A DNA stretch of 51,162 bases from positions 379,501 to 430,662 of the forward strand of contig CAJNDS010002319.1 in assembly GCA_905221605.1 (NCBI GenBank). The letters run 5' to 3'. The notes beneath the pieces were generated by a model. That model saw only the letters and a list, made by a program, of their open reading frames with translations. It had not been told where the DNA came from and made no database searches. The stretch comes from Symbiodinium natans (lineage: Eukaryota > Sar > Dinophyceae > Suessiales > Symbiodiniaceae). Made by a program: the position numbers and the translations under genes. This document shows positions 1-9,701 of the stretch, in pieces; within the stretch, counting starts at the first letter, position 1, and each line of letters opens with the position of its first letter.

Positions 1-140
1 GTTTTTGTTACTGGTATCCACAAAAGGACATCGGTTATTTTTATGCGCTCACCAATATTTCCAGGCAACCCTGAGTGCACCCACCAATAGCAGTAACATA
101 AATCCAGCTTCACATTGGTCTCAAGGGCCCGAGATCTGTT

Positions 141-180
141 GTTGTTCCCAAAGAATCTCCTCGAGGATTTTTGGAACAAC
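141..180. other. 40-bp imperfect palindrome around CTCGAG
   Basis: GTTGTTCC...GGAACAAC arms meet at CCTCGAGG. The rest of 1-310 is unique with no gene recognised. Confidence 0.5.
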
Positions 181-312
181 AGCCATGCTGGCCCTCACAC
201 CCGATATCCGCGAACCCTCAACGCTAGAACCTAAAGTAAATCTAAGTCCTAGATCCACACTCCAAACGCTACCATCAGAACCCTCTAGCTCCCTAAGGAA
301 TAGAACCCCTAA

Positions 313-625
313 ACCAAACCCTAAACCCTAAACCCTAAACCCCAAACCCCAAACCCCAAACCCCAAACCCTAAACCCTAAACCCTAAACCCTAGACCCTA
401 GACCCTAAACCCTAAACCCTAAACCCTAAACGCCCGCCACCTGGCAGTTACAAGGAGGCCCAGGAGGCGGTGGCTCCTCGTCTGCCCACTGGAAGAACCT
501 TTTTAGCTTAGGGTATGTATTGGGTTTAGGGTTTAGGGTTTAGGGTTTAGGGTTTAGGGTTTAGGGTTTAGGGTCTAGGGTCTAGGGTCTAGGGTTTAGG
601 GTTTAGGGCTTGGGGTTGAGGATCC
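313..625. repeat. Inverted interstitial telomeric arrays around exon 441-498
   Basis: CCCTAAA with CCCCAAA variants at 313-430; TTTAGGG with TCTAGGG variants at 505-625. They point toward each other across the GRF exon, so each abutting intron carries a telomeric end. Confidence 0.9.
441..498 (-). CDS. Exon closing one GRF finger and opening the next
   Basis: The acceptor is CTAAAAAG. The 58-nt exon reads FFQWADEEPPPPGPPCNCQ: FFQWAD is the characteristic end of a GRF finger and CNCQ looks like the start of another. The donor at 440 is GTGGCG. The gene therefore held at least three GRF units. The left part (1-430) shows no recognisable continuation, so the rest may lie outside the window. Confidence 0.6.
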
Positions 626-831
626 AGGGTTTAGGGCACGCCGGGCTTCTCTACAAGACCCTACGCCCGGACATCCAAACGCTTAAAGACCGATAAGCCA
701 TAACCCTACACCCTAAAGCCTTAATAACCCCTGAGCCCCCAGAAGCCCCCAAAGCAATGAAGCTCCTAGACCCCGACACCCGGCAAACGAATGGTAAAGC
801 CCATTCAAGCTCCCAACGCCCCAAAACCTTA

Positions 832-926
832 CTAGGGTCTAGGGTCTAGGGTCTAGGGTCTAGGGTCTAGGGTCTAGGGTCTAGGGTTTAGGGTTTAGGG
901 TTTAGGGTTTAGGGTTTAGGGTTCAG
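832..926. repeat. TCTAGGG/TTTAGGG array
   Basis: Seven or eight consecutive GGGTCTA units followed by GGGTTTA units. The block of identical variants suggests local tandem amplification. Bases 626-831 are unique, with no gene recognised. Confidence 0.85.
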
Positions 927-1089
927 GGTACTTGGTAGCAAAATAAACTGACCCCACAAAACCCTATTAGGTGCTTGAGGGTCTTATATGTGGATTGGAA
1001 CTAGAACTACACTTCTACTTGGATTAGCCTAAACCCTAATCACTAAACCCTCTTAACATGGGTTATTAAGTACCCTGAACCTCCAAGTA
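919..1089. mobile_element. Family C element, interrupted copy
   Basis: The right end TACCCTGAACCTCCAAGTA and the middle CCCTATTAGGTGCTTGAGGG...TATATGTGG match the family C consensus. The left tip has been replaced by telomeric repeat, and CCCTAAA-like bases occupy the right arm. Confidence 0.6.
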
Positions 1090-1224
1090 CACCTTAAGAT
1101 TCAACCCTGAACCTCAAATCCCCCCAAGCCCCATATTGGGGTTTACGAACATAAGGGACCCACTCATATACAAATTGTAAAGATTCCTTCATAATATGGA
1201 CCCGAGATAAGGTACCCACGAAAC

Positions 1225-1885
1225 CCTAAGCCCTAAACCCTAGACCCTAAACCTCATATGAGATCCTCAAAAATCAGACCAGATGCTGGCAGGCACGCTG
1301 CGCGCATCCGAAGAAAGGCCGGCCCTGGTTGGGGCCCTCCTTTTTCACGGTGAGAGCGAGGCTCCTCGGATTGTAGGGCTTAGCGGGCATATTTCAGGGT
1401 TTTGGAGTTAGGGTTTAGGGTTTAGGGTTTAGGGTGTAGGGTTTAGGGTTTGGGGGGCTAAGTGAAAAGACCTGAAGCCCCGCCCTAGACCCTAAAAGCA
1501 GTAAACCGACAACTACACAAACTCTCGGCCCCGAATCTACGTCCCAAGGACCTGTAGACCCTGAACCCCCACCCTAAACCCTAAACCCTAAACCCTAAAC
1601 CCTAAACCCTAAACCCTAAACCCTAAACCCTAAACCCTAAACCCTAAACCCCCAAATGGCCTCCGAATAATGGCCCGTGGCCCGACGTTTGCAAGGGGTG
1701 TATCGGCCAAACTCTTCTGAGTACTTGAGAGGTTTGCAGGGAGAGGTCAGGTGTACTTTGTGCATACTTCGCTTACTTTATGGCACTCCGTCGATAGAAA
1801 AAATCGATGAAAGAGCTCCACGCTTGGAGCCTATAAGCCCTAAACCCTAAACCCTAAACCCTAAACCCTCAACCCTAAACCCTCC
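1225..1885. repeat. Telomeric arrays at 1225-1255, 1408-1452, 1570-1660 and 1842-1880
   Basis: Order is CCCTAAA, TTTAGGG, CCCTAAA, CCCTAAA. They bound the second GRF exon (1296-1364) and adjoin exon 1881-2002. The unique segment 1661-1840 reads FGRYTPCK on the minus strand, perhaps a decayed GRF piece. Confidence 0.85.
1296..1364 (-). CDS. Exon with core of the second GRF zinc finger
   Basis: After an acceptor in CAATCCGAG the frame reads SLALTVKKEGPNQGRPFF, matching the TV-x-K-x-GPN-x-GR-x-F core and closely resembling the first finger (SLLTVRKEGPNLGR). The 3' end is uncertain: GTGCCT at 1295 keeps the phase of the next exon, while GTCTGA at 1278 would keep one more Cys. A Met stands where the third zinc ligand is usual, so the finger may be degenerate or the exon boundary wrong. 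The exon lies between a CCCTAAA array (1225-1255) and a TTTAGGG array (1408-1452). Confidence 0.6.
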
Positions 1886-2002
1886 CTTCAAATTCGCAGC
1901 ACAGGTGCGGCTGCCCGCATTGGCATGGCGGCCCGTCCGCCACCGGGGGCGGCCCCTGGCCGGGCGCGGGGCCTTGCTGGGTCCGAGGCGGTTCCTTGGA
2001 GT
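1881..2002 (-). CDS. Exon opening a second GRF zinc finger
   Basis: The acceptor is a pyrimidine/GU-rich tract ending CTTCCGCAG. The frame reads a Pro/Gly linker and then ADGPPCQCGQP, the Cys-x-Cys-Gly-Gln-Pro start of a GRF finger. The exon runs into the telomeric array at 1842-1880; the likely donor is GTTTAGGG at 1880, although a GT at about 1894 or a GC donor would fit the finger spacing better. It belongs to the same minus-strand gene as the exons at 2824-4227, but the phase to exon 4 does not match directly, so at least one linker exon between 2003 and 2823 is unidentified. Confidence 0.6.
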
Positions 2003-2036
2003 CTGCGGAAGACACACACACAGCAACATGCCCTGG

Positions 2037-2823
2037 TTTGGGGTTTAGGGTTTAGGGTTTAGGGTTTAGGGTTTAGGGTTTGGGGTTTGGGGTTTAGGAT
2101 GGTTTATGGGTTTAGGCGGCTTAGCCGGTATAGGGTTTAGGTTTTAAGGGTTAGGGCTTAAGAGCACTCCCATAATCATATGCTCATATGACACCAGCAA
2201 AAAGATTTCAACACCGCCCTAGAAAGCCTCCCTGCATGACCACTTCGGCCCAGCTCCAACAAACAGCTCTGCACTGACAATGCGCACAGGACCCAGGCGC
2301 GAGCGCCCATTTAAGACCACGAAGTGCAAGTCCCTTCAAAGGGATGCACGAGTCCGACCAGGCCGATTTGCGGGAAAGCGCGTCCTTGACACGTTCTCGC
2401 GGCACGTATCGGTGCGCGCGTCAATGGTAAAGTGCAAAGTGCAAGGGCGAGCAGGATTTCGAGTACGGAATGTGCACGGAATCTCGACGATAGCGCGATT
2501 TTGCTGTTTCTTGTCTTGGATGCTGTCCAATACTTGCCTGCCCCGAAATGCGCGCGGCGCCCAGACCGGAGCGACGTGCGGAACGGTAGCACGGAGAGGG
2601 GTATCGTTCGTGGTTCGACATGCGCACGATGATTTACTCAAAATGTAAGATTCCGGATGCCGAAGTGTGGAACAACATGGAAGACAAGCTATCCGATGTT
2701 AAGCTGTCAACTAATGCTCAAGAACCACAAGAATAATACGCAGTATATATATATATATAAAGGTATGTAGGGGTCACAAGGTTTCATTGCTAATACTACT
2801 ACACGAATAACCTGATTACGTAC
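2037..2823. other. Array then unique 700 bp, likely intron and linker exon of the GRF gene
   Basis: A TTTAGGG array occupies 2037-2100. Bases 2280-2650 are GC-rich, non-repetitive and open on both strands without a recognisable product. A (TA)n tract sits at 2743-2758. A missing exon of the minus-strand gene is expected here. Confidence 0.35.
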
Positions 2824-4227
2824 TTTCAGACGATCAAACCCCCCTCCAAGAAGCCCAGCAAGCCGAGGCGCGTCCGCCCATTCGAAGTTGGAGCAGCCCG
2901 CGCACTTCCAGAAGCATCGGCCTAAATTGGGCCTTGGTAGCCCAGGTGCCATATTATTCTAAGGGTGCCAATTTTTGAAATTTAAAAAAAGGGGGCTGCT
3001 GCTTACTTTAGAAGGGTGCCTTGAACCAAGAAAAAGTGGGCGAAAGGGTACCACGAAGGGCGACCGGGGGGCCCCTCCTTCCGCACGGTCAGCAGGGATG
3101 CGACTTGCCCACAGGGACAGGGCCGCGTCTGGGTCTCCGGTGGCTGGCCCTGGAAAGGCGGCGCTCCGGGCTGTCCCATCTGTCCGGGCGCGAAGGGCGC
3201 GGGCCCACCGAACTGGTCATGAGAAGCGAACCCCTGGGGTGCCTGTGAGAACATCGGTGCGGGCTGGAATGCCTGAGCCTGGGCGTGCTGTGGGGGTGGC
3301 AGGTGGGCCTGCGCTCCCGGCTGCTGCCAGGATGCTGGAAACTGGTTGGCGAAGGTGGGGGGCTGCGCCCAAGTCTCCTGGCGAGGCTGGGGCATGCTTT
3401 GTGGCATGCTGGGCGCCATGCTGGGCGGCATGTGCGCCGGGGCGCTGAAGCCGTTGGGCCCATGGGGTGCGCGCTCGGGCTCCGGAAAGCCTCTTGCTTC
3501 GGGCATGGGCTGGATCCCGCCACGGAAGTCTGACTGTGCGAGGCCTTGTGCGAGGCCTTGTGGCCTCAGTAGCCCAGTAACCATATGTTGCAATTAAGGG
3601 CAGCCCCTTTTGGGTCGGCAGGAACCTAACCAAAAAGAGTGAAAACGGTACCACTTGGCTACCAAGTGGCTGAGCGAAGGTCTCTTGAGCCGGTGCATGG
3701 CTCGGTGGCTGTGCTGCCGGCGGCACAGTCGACGGAACGGACTGCGGGTTGGGCTGGAAGGCAAAGCTGTCAAAGCCATCCTTCCCTGGGCTCGCTTCCT
3801 GGCCATACCTTGGTAGCCCAGTAACCATATTACAAGAAGGACACCCTTTGTGGGTTGGTTATTTTACAAGGGAGCCCAAAACCAAAAAAAGGGTAAAGGG
3901 TACCACAGGGCTACCAAGATACTGTGGAGGGAACTGCTGGTATTGATTGGGGCCACCGGCCGGCATGGCCGAGTTAAAGCTCTCCGTTCCTGCTCCTGTC
4001 TTCGCATCCGGGGCGTTCGTGGCAGCCTGCTGGTATGGATTGAGGCCATTGGGCGTGGGCGCTGTCGACCCCATCATGCCTCCCGGGCCAGGCTGCGGGC
4101 CAGCATTCTGGGTTCCCCCGAATCCTTCGGGCTTTGGGTGGCCCCAGATCGCATCCTTGGGTACACCTCCGAATCCCCCGGGCTCCGAGGTGAGTGGGTT
4201 CACCCATGAAGAGTTGCCGAACTCCAT
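2824..4227 (-). CDS. Tandem GRF zinc-finger protein, N-terminal 348 codons in four exons
   Basis: Exons on the minus strand are 4227-3923, 3808-3671, 3564-3073 and 2932-2824; phases agree throughout (305, 138, 492 and 109 nt). The start is the ATG of MEFGNSSWV, but an upstream exon is possible because AG acceptors lie just before it. Residues 1-290 are rich in Pro, Gln, Gly and Ala and look disordered. Residues 297-332 form a GRF zinc finger: Cys297-x-Cys299-Gly-Gln, then TVRKEGPNLGR, Cys322, Cys325 and a closing FEWAD. The finger is complete only after removal of the introner at 3072-2933, which splits the GPN core. GRF fingers bind single-stranded nucleic acid and occur in topoisomerase III-alpha, APE2, NEIL3 and TTF2. 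The TVRKEGPN spelling and the Cys-x-Cys-Gly-Gln start are most like topoisomerase III-alpha, but no catalytic domain was recognised, so that name is only a suggestion. Exon 4 ends at a strong donor, GTACGTAA. Confidence 0.75.
2933..3072 (-). mobile_element. Family A introner, copy A1 (intron 3 of the GRF gene)
   Basis: The intron is 140 bp with a GCCC target duplication (3072-3069, 2932-2929). The left end has drifted to CCCGGTCGCCC while the right end keeps GGGCTACCAAG. Removal of element plus one GCCC joins AAG GAG GGG CCC AAT TTA GGC, the invariant GPN-x-GR core of the GRF finger. That domain match is independent evidence that this GC-AG intron is spliced as drawn. Confidence 0.85.
3565..3670 (-). 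mobile_element. Family A introner, copy A2 (intron 2 of the GRF gene)
   Basis: The intron is 106 bp, with ends CTTGGTAGCC and GGCTACTGAG and a GCCA target duplication (3670-3667, 3564-3561). Because the duplication starts with GC, the donor is GC rather than GT; GC-AG introns are known in dinoflagellates. Exact removal restores the frame GCT CAG CCA CAA GGC CTC. The interior shares TGGTACC, a run of Ts, TTGGTT and ATATGGTTACTGGGCTAC with A3. Confidence 0.82.
3809..3922 (-). mobile_element. Family A introner, copy A3 (intron 1 of the GRF gene)
   Basis: The intron is 114 bp. Element ends are CTTGGTAGCCC and GGGCTACCAAG, a perfect 11-bp inverted repeat. The flanking target duplication is GTAT (3922-3919 and 3808-3805 on the minus strand). 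The first GTAT copy supplies the GT donor and the element's own end supplies the AG acceptor, so splicing removes element plus one duplication copy and restores CCA CAG TAT GGC exactly. This is the mechanism described for introners of DNA-transposon origin. Confidence 0.85.
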
Positions 4228-4417
4228 GAAAATGGCGACTGTACAATCGCAACTCCCTCTCTCAGACTCTGTGTCAATGATGCCTCCTTGTGGGCCACAA
4301 AGCTTCGGCGTAGCAAGCCGAGAGGAAAAACAAGCAAGAAGTCCAACCAAGCAGCCTCACGTCATGTCACTTGACATGGTCATCTAGGATGGCCTGCAAA
4401 ATTCTCTGAAGAGATCC

Positions 4418-5060
4418 CTCAACCCCTCAACCCCTCAACCCCTCAACCCCTAACCCCTAAACCCCGAAACCCTAAACCCTAAATCCTAAACCCTCAACCA
4501 GAATCCTACCTCGACATGATATGTTCACTTTGATCACGCTGATGCCGAGCCTGGACCCTAAACCCTAAACCCTAAACCCTAAACCCTAAACCCTAAACCC
4601 TAAACCCTAAACCCTGGGCTCCCTACGTGCACATCCACTCCTCTGTCTTGTTGGCGTACCTCGCATTCATGCACACCCGGATGGGCTATTGTACTCTATA
4701 GACACCTAGAACCCCTTTGAAGACAAGGCCGTAAGATGCCCTATAACCCCATATAACCCCGTTTTAAGAAAGGCCCTGTTGTACAATATTACCCCTATAA
4801 TCTCTTTAACAAGGCCCTATTGTACCCTGTGACCCCCAAACCCCCTTAGAAAAGTCGCTTTACAGGGTTGATATATGAGGATTCTGGGCATCCTGACAGA
4901 ATAACCCCTATAACCCCTGTGGCCCGATTGCACCCCATAACCCCTATAACCCCTTGAAAAAAGGCCCGATGATTCCCTTCTTCCGCCTAGAACAACCCTA
5001 AACCCTAAACCCTAAACCCTAAACCCTAAACCCTAAACCCTAAACCCTAAACCCTAAACC
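4418..5060. repeat. CCCTAAA arrays with a degenerate ~60-bp tandem repeat between them
   Basis: Arrays lie at 4418-4500 (CCCCTCAA variants first), 4556-4615 and 4994-5060. Between 4700 and 4980 the pattern AAGGCCC(T/G)(G/A)TTGTACCC...ATAACCCC(T)ATAACCCC recurs about four times with divergence. Confidence 0.75.
4638..4692 (-). CDS. Exon-like island next to a telomeric array
   Basis: On the minus strand the acceptor CAATAG is followed by PIRVCMNARYANKTEEWMC and the donor GTAGGG, which leads into the array at 4556-4615. The opposite strand is also open, but has no AG acceptor between it and the array. Low-confidence part of the minus-strand gene. Confidence 0.3.
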
Positions 5061-5061
5061 T

Positions 5062-5205
5062 TTAAGAAGGGCCCGACTACACCCGATGTACCCCCCAAAA
5101 ACCCCCGGGCGCACGTGGCTTTCGAGATGAGGCGCAGGTCCACTAGGGAGTTGCTACACAGCTGGAAGGGAGATGGCCTCGACTGGCTCTTTGTTTGGAA
5201 GGCCT
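5062..5205. other. Unique island open on both strands
   Basis: Plus: a 46-codon frame (from GPTTPDVPPKN through RSTRELLHSWKGDG) leads to a donor G|GTTTGAGGG. Minus: an acceptor CAAACCCAG is followed by an equally open frame. The strand cannot be chosen by eye. It is bounded by CCCTAAA on the left (4994-5060) and TTTAGGG variants on the right. Confidence 0.3.
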
Positions 5206-5355
5206 GGGTTTGAGGGTTTAGAGGGTTTATAGTTTATAGGGTTTATAGGGTTTATAGGGTTTATAGGGTTTATAGGGTTTATAGGGTTTAGGGTTCAGGG
5301 TTTAGGGTTCCGGGTTTAGGGTTTAGAGTTTAGGGTTTCGGGTTTAGGGTTTGGG
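5205..5355. repeat. TTTATAGGG (9-bp) variant array grading into TTTAGGG
   Basis: About eight copies of TTTATAGGG at 5222-5288, then TTTAGGG variants. A dinucleotide TA has been fixed in a block of units. Confidence 0.85.
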
Positions 5356-5419
5356 TTTTTCGGGTGCAGGGCAACATCAACCTCGTCGGGAACGCGGAGG
5401 CCTCATTCTTGAAAGGTCG

Positions 5420-5520
5420 TTCAAGTCTATACATATACCAATATTTGCATATGTATATGTGGGTGCACATATTATATGTGTATACATATATATACACATA
5501 TATAGCAAGGCTCTAGCAAT
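5420..5520. repeat. TA/CATA-rich tract
   Basis: Alternating purine-pyrimidine TATATG/CATATA sequence with several short palindromes; no gene seen between 5355 and 5717. Confidence 0.6.
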
Positions 5521-5717
5521 ATAAGTGCCTACGATACGCCAGCAGAAAAGGTAGGCTTGGGATTCTGAAGGTACTCCGCTGTCCTAGACTGCCCGCCTGG
5601 GATGGGGGGTTCCGAAATTAGGGGGTACCGTTTTTGGGGGTCCTTATTACAAGGGAGTCCTACTACTTGGGGATCTATGATACCCCAAACAGACTAGAAT
5701 CCCCTTCGAGGGACCCC

Positions 5718-6032
5718 TGAACCCTAAACCCTAAACCCCAAACCCCAAACCCCAAACCCTGAACCCTAAACCCTAAACCCTAAAACCTTCCCCTATTTTC
5801 GTAAACCGCATATGGAAGAGACTGGGATCCCCGACGAGCCGGCACCAGCGATGTAGTACATCATGAGCCTGGGAGATATTCTTTTTTGAGGTAGGGTTTA
5901 GGGTTTAGGGTTTAGGGTTTAGGGTTTAGGGTTTAGGGTTTAGGGTTTAGGGTCTAGGGTCTAGGGTCTAGGGTCTAGGGTCTAGGGTTTAGGGTTTAGG
6001 GTTTAGGGTTTAGGGTTTAGGGTTTAGGGTCA
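5718..6032. repeat. Inverted telomeric arrays around island 5796-5871
   Basis: CCCTAAA at 5718-5785; TTTAGGG with a five-unit TCTAGGG block at 5892-6030. Confidence 0.9.
5796..5871 (-). CDS. Exon-like island
   Basis: On the minus strand a good acceptor (GAATATCTCCCAG) is followed by an open frame LMMYYIAGAGSSGIP and a donor GTTTACG that merges into the CCCTAAA array at 5718-5785. A TTTAGGG array starts at 5892. It may be an upstream exon of the GRF gene, but no phase link was established. Confidence 0.3.
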
Positions 6033-6450
6033 GTGTCCGGTAGGCTGCTTCTTCCCTCAGGACCAAATGAACCTCAAAATTGGGGTCATATACCCTATAA
6101 CACTGCAGTTCCTGTTAGCGTACATGAACCCACAAACCCTTTCAGGGTTCATGCGGTCTGCCAGGTCTTGGAAGCCCGAAGATGCTTCTCCTCTGCGTCC
6201 TCCTGCTCACCTCACCCGTATCACGCATGGGGCCTTGACTCACAGTCGATCTTGGGCTCGACCCATAGCACGAACGACCCTCTCACGTCTCAAACCTTTG
6301 AGTTCGCTTAAATCTTGAGGGAATTCAACTTTTTATGCGCTTCTCCCAAGGGAATGCATGGGATGAGCACAGGGCATCTGGGATTTCGTGGCATGTGCTG
6401 CAGGGTCATCGACAAGAGAATCAGCCCAACAGGGGCGACTTGCTGCTAGG

Positions 6451-6716
6451 GAGCAGGGAGTAGAGTAGGGAGTAGAGTAGGGAGTAGAGTGGAGTAGGGA
6501 GTAGGGAGTAGAGTAGAAGAGTAGAAGAGTAGAAGAGTAGAAGAGTAGAAGAGTAGAAGAGTAGAAGAGTAGAAGAGTAGAAGAGTAGAAGAGTAGAAGA
6601 GTAGAAGAGTAGAAGAGTAGAAGAGTAAAAGAGTAGAAGAGTAGAAGAGTAGAAGAGTATATAGAAGAGTAAAAGAGTAGAAGAGTAGAAGAGTATAAGA
6701 GTAGAAGAGTAGGGAG
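6451..6716. repeat. AGTAGAAG minisatellite
   Basis: An 8-bp unit repeated about 25 times (core 6510-6710), preceded by GGGAGTAGAGTA units. The minus strand translates as Leu/Tyr/Ser-rich frames that are repeat artefacts. Flanks 6033-6450 and 6717-6830 are unique; a frame at 6033-6311 is not convincing. Confidence 0.9.
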
Positions 6717-6831
6717 AGTAGGCCTTTGGGCTTCAAGTGCGTTCCTGCGGCTACAAAAAATCAAAGACACCGACCGTTCACCCCCTGAGTCCTCCAAACG
6801 GGGTGGGTCTCTGAATGATGGTTTCTTCTGA

Positions 6832-8160
6832 CCCTAAGCCCTAAACCCTAAACCCTAAAACCCAGAAACCTGCAATCCTCCGAGTTTTTGAGCGCGTCTG
6901 CCGCCGGGCGGCTGATAGGTTCCCGCGTCAAGGGGCCCGATCATGTCCGCGTAGCCATGGGCCGTAACCTGAGGGTCTTTTGGTATTGGAAATTGCCGCA
7001 TTAAAGAGGGGACACAAAACGGGAACCTTTCTCTAGAGAACTACCATGGAGCCAAGGCTTGTACTTGCCTATTAGGATGCTTGGTGGAGGGATTCGAGAG
7101 TTTGCAGTTAACCCCAAGATTTACTGTAGCCCCTCCACCCCACAAGAGCCAAAAGCCGATGCTAAATCCTGAAGCCCTGAACCCCAAACCCATCTATGGG
7201 GTTCTTATCGAGGTTCAAGGGGGGGTATGTAACCCAAGGACCCCTACTACTCCCCACTACTCCCCAAACCCTAAGCTTCCCTAAGGTTCCCGAGGTACCT
7301 ACCCCCCATGAAGCCCCCTAAACCCTAAACCGCCCAACCCCTAACCCCTAACCCCTAAACCCTAAACCCTAAGCCCTAAGCCCTAAGCACTAAGCCCTAA
7401 GCCCTAAGCCCTCCTGAAATCGAAGGATGGTCCCAATTGCCCGCAACCACTCAGTCTGAAAGCCCATCGCCGAGACAACCCTGCCTAAAACCCCAAAGCC
7501 CTCAACCCCAAACCCCCAAACCCATAAACTCTAAAAATGAAAACCCTTGAAGCCAAAACCCCTCAACCCGAAACCTGTAGCCCTTACACCCCTAAGCCCT
7601 AAAACCCCCAAACCCCTAGGCTCCCGAACCCTAAACCACACAATCCTAAACCCTAAACCCCAAACCCCTAAACCCTAAACCCTAAACCCCACACCCCCTA
7701 GGTTTTGAACAAATTTCTGGCGGCCCCCGAGTGTCCCGGGAACAGCCTCGAAATCCTCCACCTATACCCTAAGGCTCCACGAACTCTTAATTCAAGGGTT
7801 TTTGCACCGAAAGGCCTTGTTATGCCAGGTTTCTTGGGCTATTTTGAACCAAAGGGATAGGCTTTGCAGGTTTTCTTTTTTAAAATAAGATTCTTAGGGC
7901 TTTCTGGGAGTTGTTTGAGAAGGTTTGTACGAGGATGTTATATGTTTGGTCAGGGTGATAGAGGGCGTACGTCGGCTCTACGTAGCGCTCTTAGTGTTTT
8001 TGAAGGCTAAGCTCTAAACAATAAACCCTAAGCCCTACACACGCAATCTCTGAAGCAAAGCTTCCCGAAATACGCTCCCACCTGGTTGTCTGCTACGTGC
8101 CGGCCATCGAACTTCACCTGGAGGGGGTTGTGCTTCATCATGGGTCTTCAATAAAGAAGT
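6832..8160. other. Degenerate CCCTAAA/CCCTAAG stretches and unique spacer
   Basis: Short arrays at 6832-6860 and 7318-7410 (ending in CCCTAAG units), and highly degenerate CCCTAAA-like sequence at 7480-7690. The remainder (6861-7315, 7700-8160) is unique; no gene can be supported. Confidence 0.6.
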
Positions 8161-8169
8161 TAACCCATT

Positions 8170-8247
8170 AAATCATGTCTATATCTATATATATATATAT
8201 ACAGATTATGCGACTATGTGGAAATACCGTTTATACATAATCTACCG

Positions 8248-8281
<34 letters not shown>

Positions 8282-8282
8282 A
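8170..8282. repeat. (TA)n tracts flanking an AGATTATG/CATAATCT hairpin
   Basis: Two TA runs (8184-8200, 8252-8278) enclose inverted AGATTATG and CATAATCT; possibly an AT-rich foldback element. Confidence 0.5.
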
Positions 8283-8362
8283 TACACCCTAAACCCTAAA
8301 CCCTAGACTCTAGACCCTATATAAACCCTCGATCGCGTTTCTGGTACATCCGGTGATTTCAG

Positions 8363-8465
8363 CTAGACCCAGGAGGAACCTGGGAATGAACGGGTACCCT
8401 TTTTGGGTTTAAGGGGGTTATAAAGAAACCTCAACCCTAAACACAGGAAAAAAGGAACTGCTCCG
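8363..8465. mobile_element. Family B element, right end missing
   Basis: The left end CTAGACCCAGGAGGAACC and the interior GGGTACCCTTTTTGGGTTTAAGGGGGTTATAA match family B. The right terminus (CTACTCTGGGTCCTAG) is absent. Confidence 0.6.
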
Positions 8466-8639
8466 CTGCCATGTACGTTTTGAAAACCAGTTCAAGCCGG
8501 CTTGAGCATGAGGCTCGAACAAACGGCTTTCAGAGACCAGCACGCTATACCCGAAAACCCAAAACCCTAAACCCCACATTCCCCAAACTTTGAACACCAG
8601 AACACCAAACCCAAAGCTCAAGAAGCCCAGCAAACCCCC

Positions 8640-9610
8640 CAGCCCTAAACCCTAAACCCCAAACCCTGAACCCTAAACCCTAAACCCTAAACCCTAGACC
8701 CGCCCAAGCCCTAACAGCCTCAACCCCAACTCAAGGGAGTCAAACTTTTAAGGGTGCACACCTAAGAGGTCCCTCCTAGTATGGCCCTTAGGGTTTAGGG
8801 TTTAGGGTTTAGTGTTTAGGGTTTAGGGTTTAGGGTTTAGGGTTTAGGAGGATCCGTACAAAGGGTCCCCAAACCCAAGGGTACAACCTTAGGGGTCCAA
8901 GGTACCGTCTCATGACAAACCTCGTAAGCCTTCAACCATCAGACCTCAGGACCTCAACCCTTAAGCCATCAAACCCTGAAACCTAAACCCTGAACCCTGA
9001 AACCCTATATACTTTCAGTAAAAGGACTACCCGAACTGCAAACCCTAAATCCTAAACCCTAGAACCCAAACAAACCCTAAATCCTAAACCCTAAATACAA
9101 AACTACCAAAGCCCAAAACCCCAAACCCTTGACCCAAATCAAACCCGAAATCCTAGACCCGAGACCCGAAACCCGAAACCCGAAACCCCAAACCCTAAGC
9201 ACTAAATCCTAAACCCTGAACCACACCCAAACCCTAAACCTTAAATCCTAAACCCTAAGCCCCAAACCGCAAACGCTAGATCCTAACCCTAAACCCCAAA
9301 ACACAAATCCTGAACCCTAAATCCTAAAAGCCCAAATCCTAAACCCTAAACACCCTAAGCCCCAAACCCAACCCCCAAACCCTAAACTCCAAACCCCAAA
9401 CCCCAAACGCAAAACCCCAAAACCCTAAACCCTGAACCCTAAACCCCAAACCCTAAACACCCTAAGCCCCAGACCCTAACCCCCCAACCCTAAACCCCAA
9501 ACCCCAAACCCTAAACCCCGAACGCCAAACCCCAAACCCCAAACCCTGAACCCTGAACCCTAAACCCTAAACCCTAAACCCCAAACCCCAAACCCCAAAC
9601 CCCAAACCCA
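8640..9610. repeat. Long degenerate telomeric region
   Basis: CCCTAAA at 8640-8700, TTTAGGG at 8786-8846, then about 660 bp (8950-9610) of CCCTAAA, CCCCAAA, CCCTGAA and CCTAAAT variants. Its decay marks it as one of the older arrays. Confidence 0.85.
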
Positions 9611-9664
9611 AGCTCGCCTGGAAGCGGAGGTCCGAAGAGACGTAGTCTGAGTGCAGGACCATTC
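9608..9664 (-). CDS. Exon-like island
   Basis: The minus strand has the acceptor AACACCCCAG, the frame MVLHSDYVSSDLRFQASL and the donor GTTTGGGG formed by the flanking telomere-like array. No domain recognised. Confidence 0.3.
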
Positions 9665-9701
9665 CTGGGGTGTTGGGGGTTTTTGGGCTTTTATGGGTTG
9701 T

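Noticed and set aside
2280-2648. 122-codon plus-strand gene
   Set aside because: The same bases are open in several frames on both strands, and the minus-strand GRF gene appears to span the region.
3686-3712. Spliced-leader relic (CTTGAGCC...GGCTCGG)
   Set aside because: It only partly resembles the dinoflagellate spliced leader and lies inside exon 2 of the GRF gene, where it codes for protein.
6333-6797. 154-codon Leu/Tyr/Ser repeat protein
   Set aside because: The 8-bp minisatellite creates open frames on the minus strand in two readings; no non-repeat domain.
8418-8633. 71-codon minus-strand protein ending near FFPVFRV
   Set aside because: That stretch is a translated family B element; the same words appear in the frame at 38172-38387 for the same reason.
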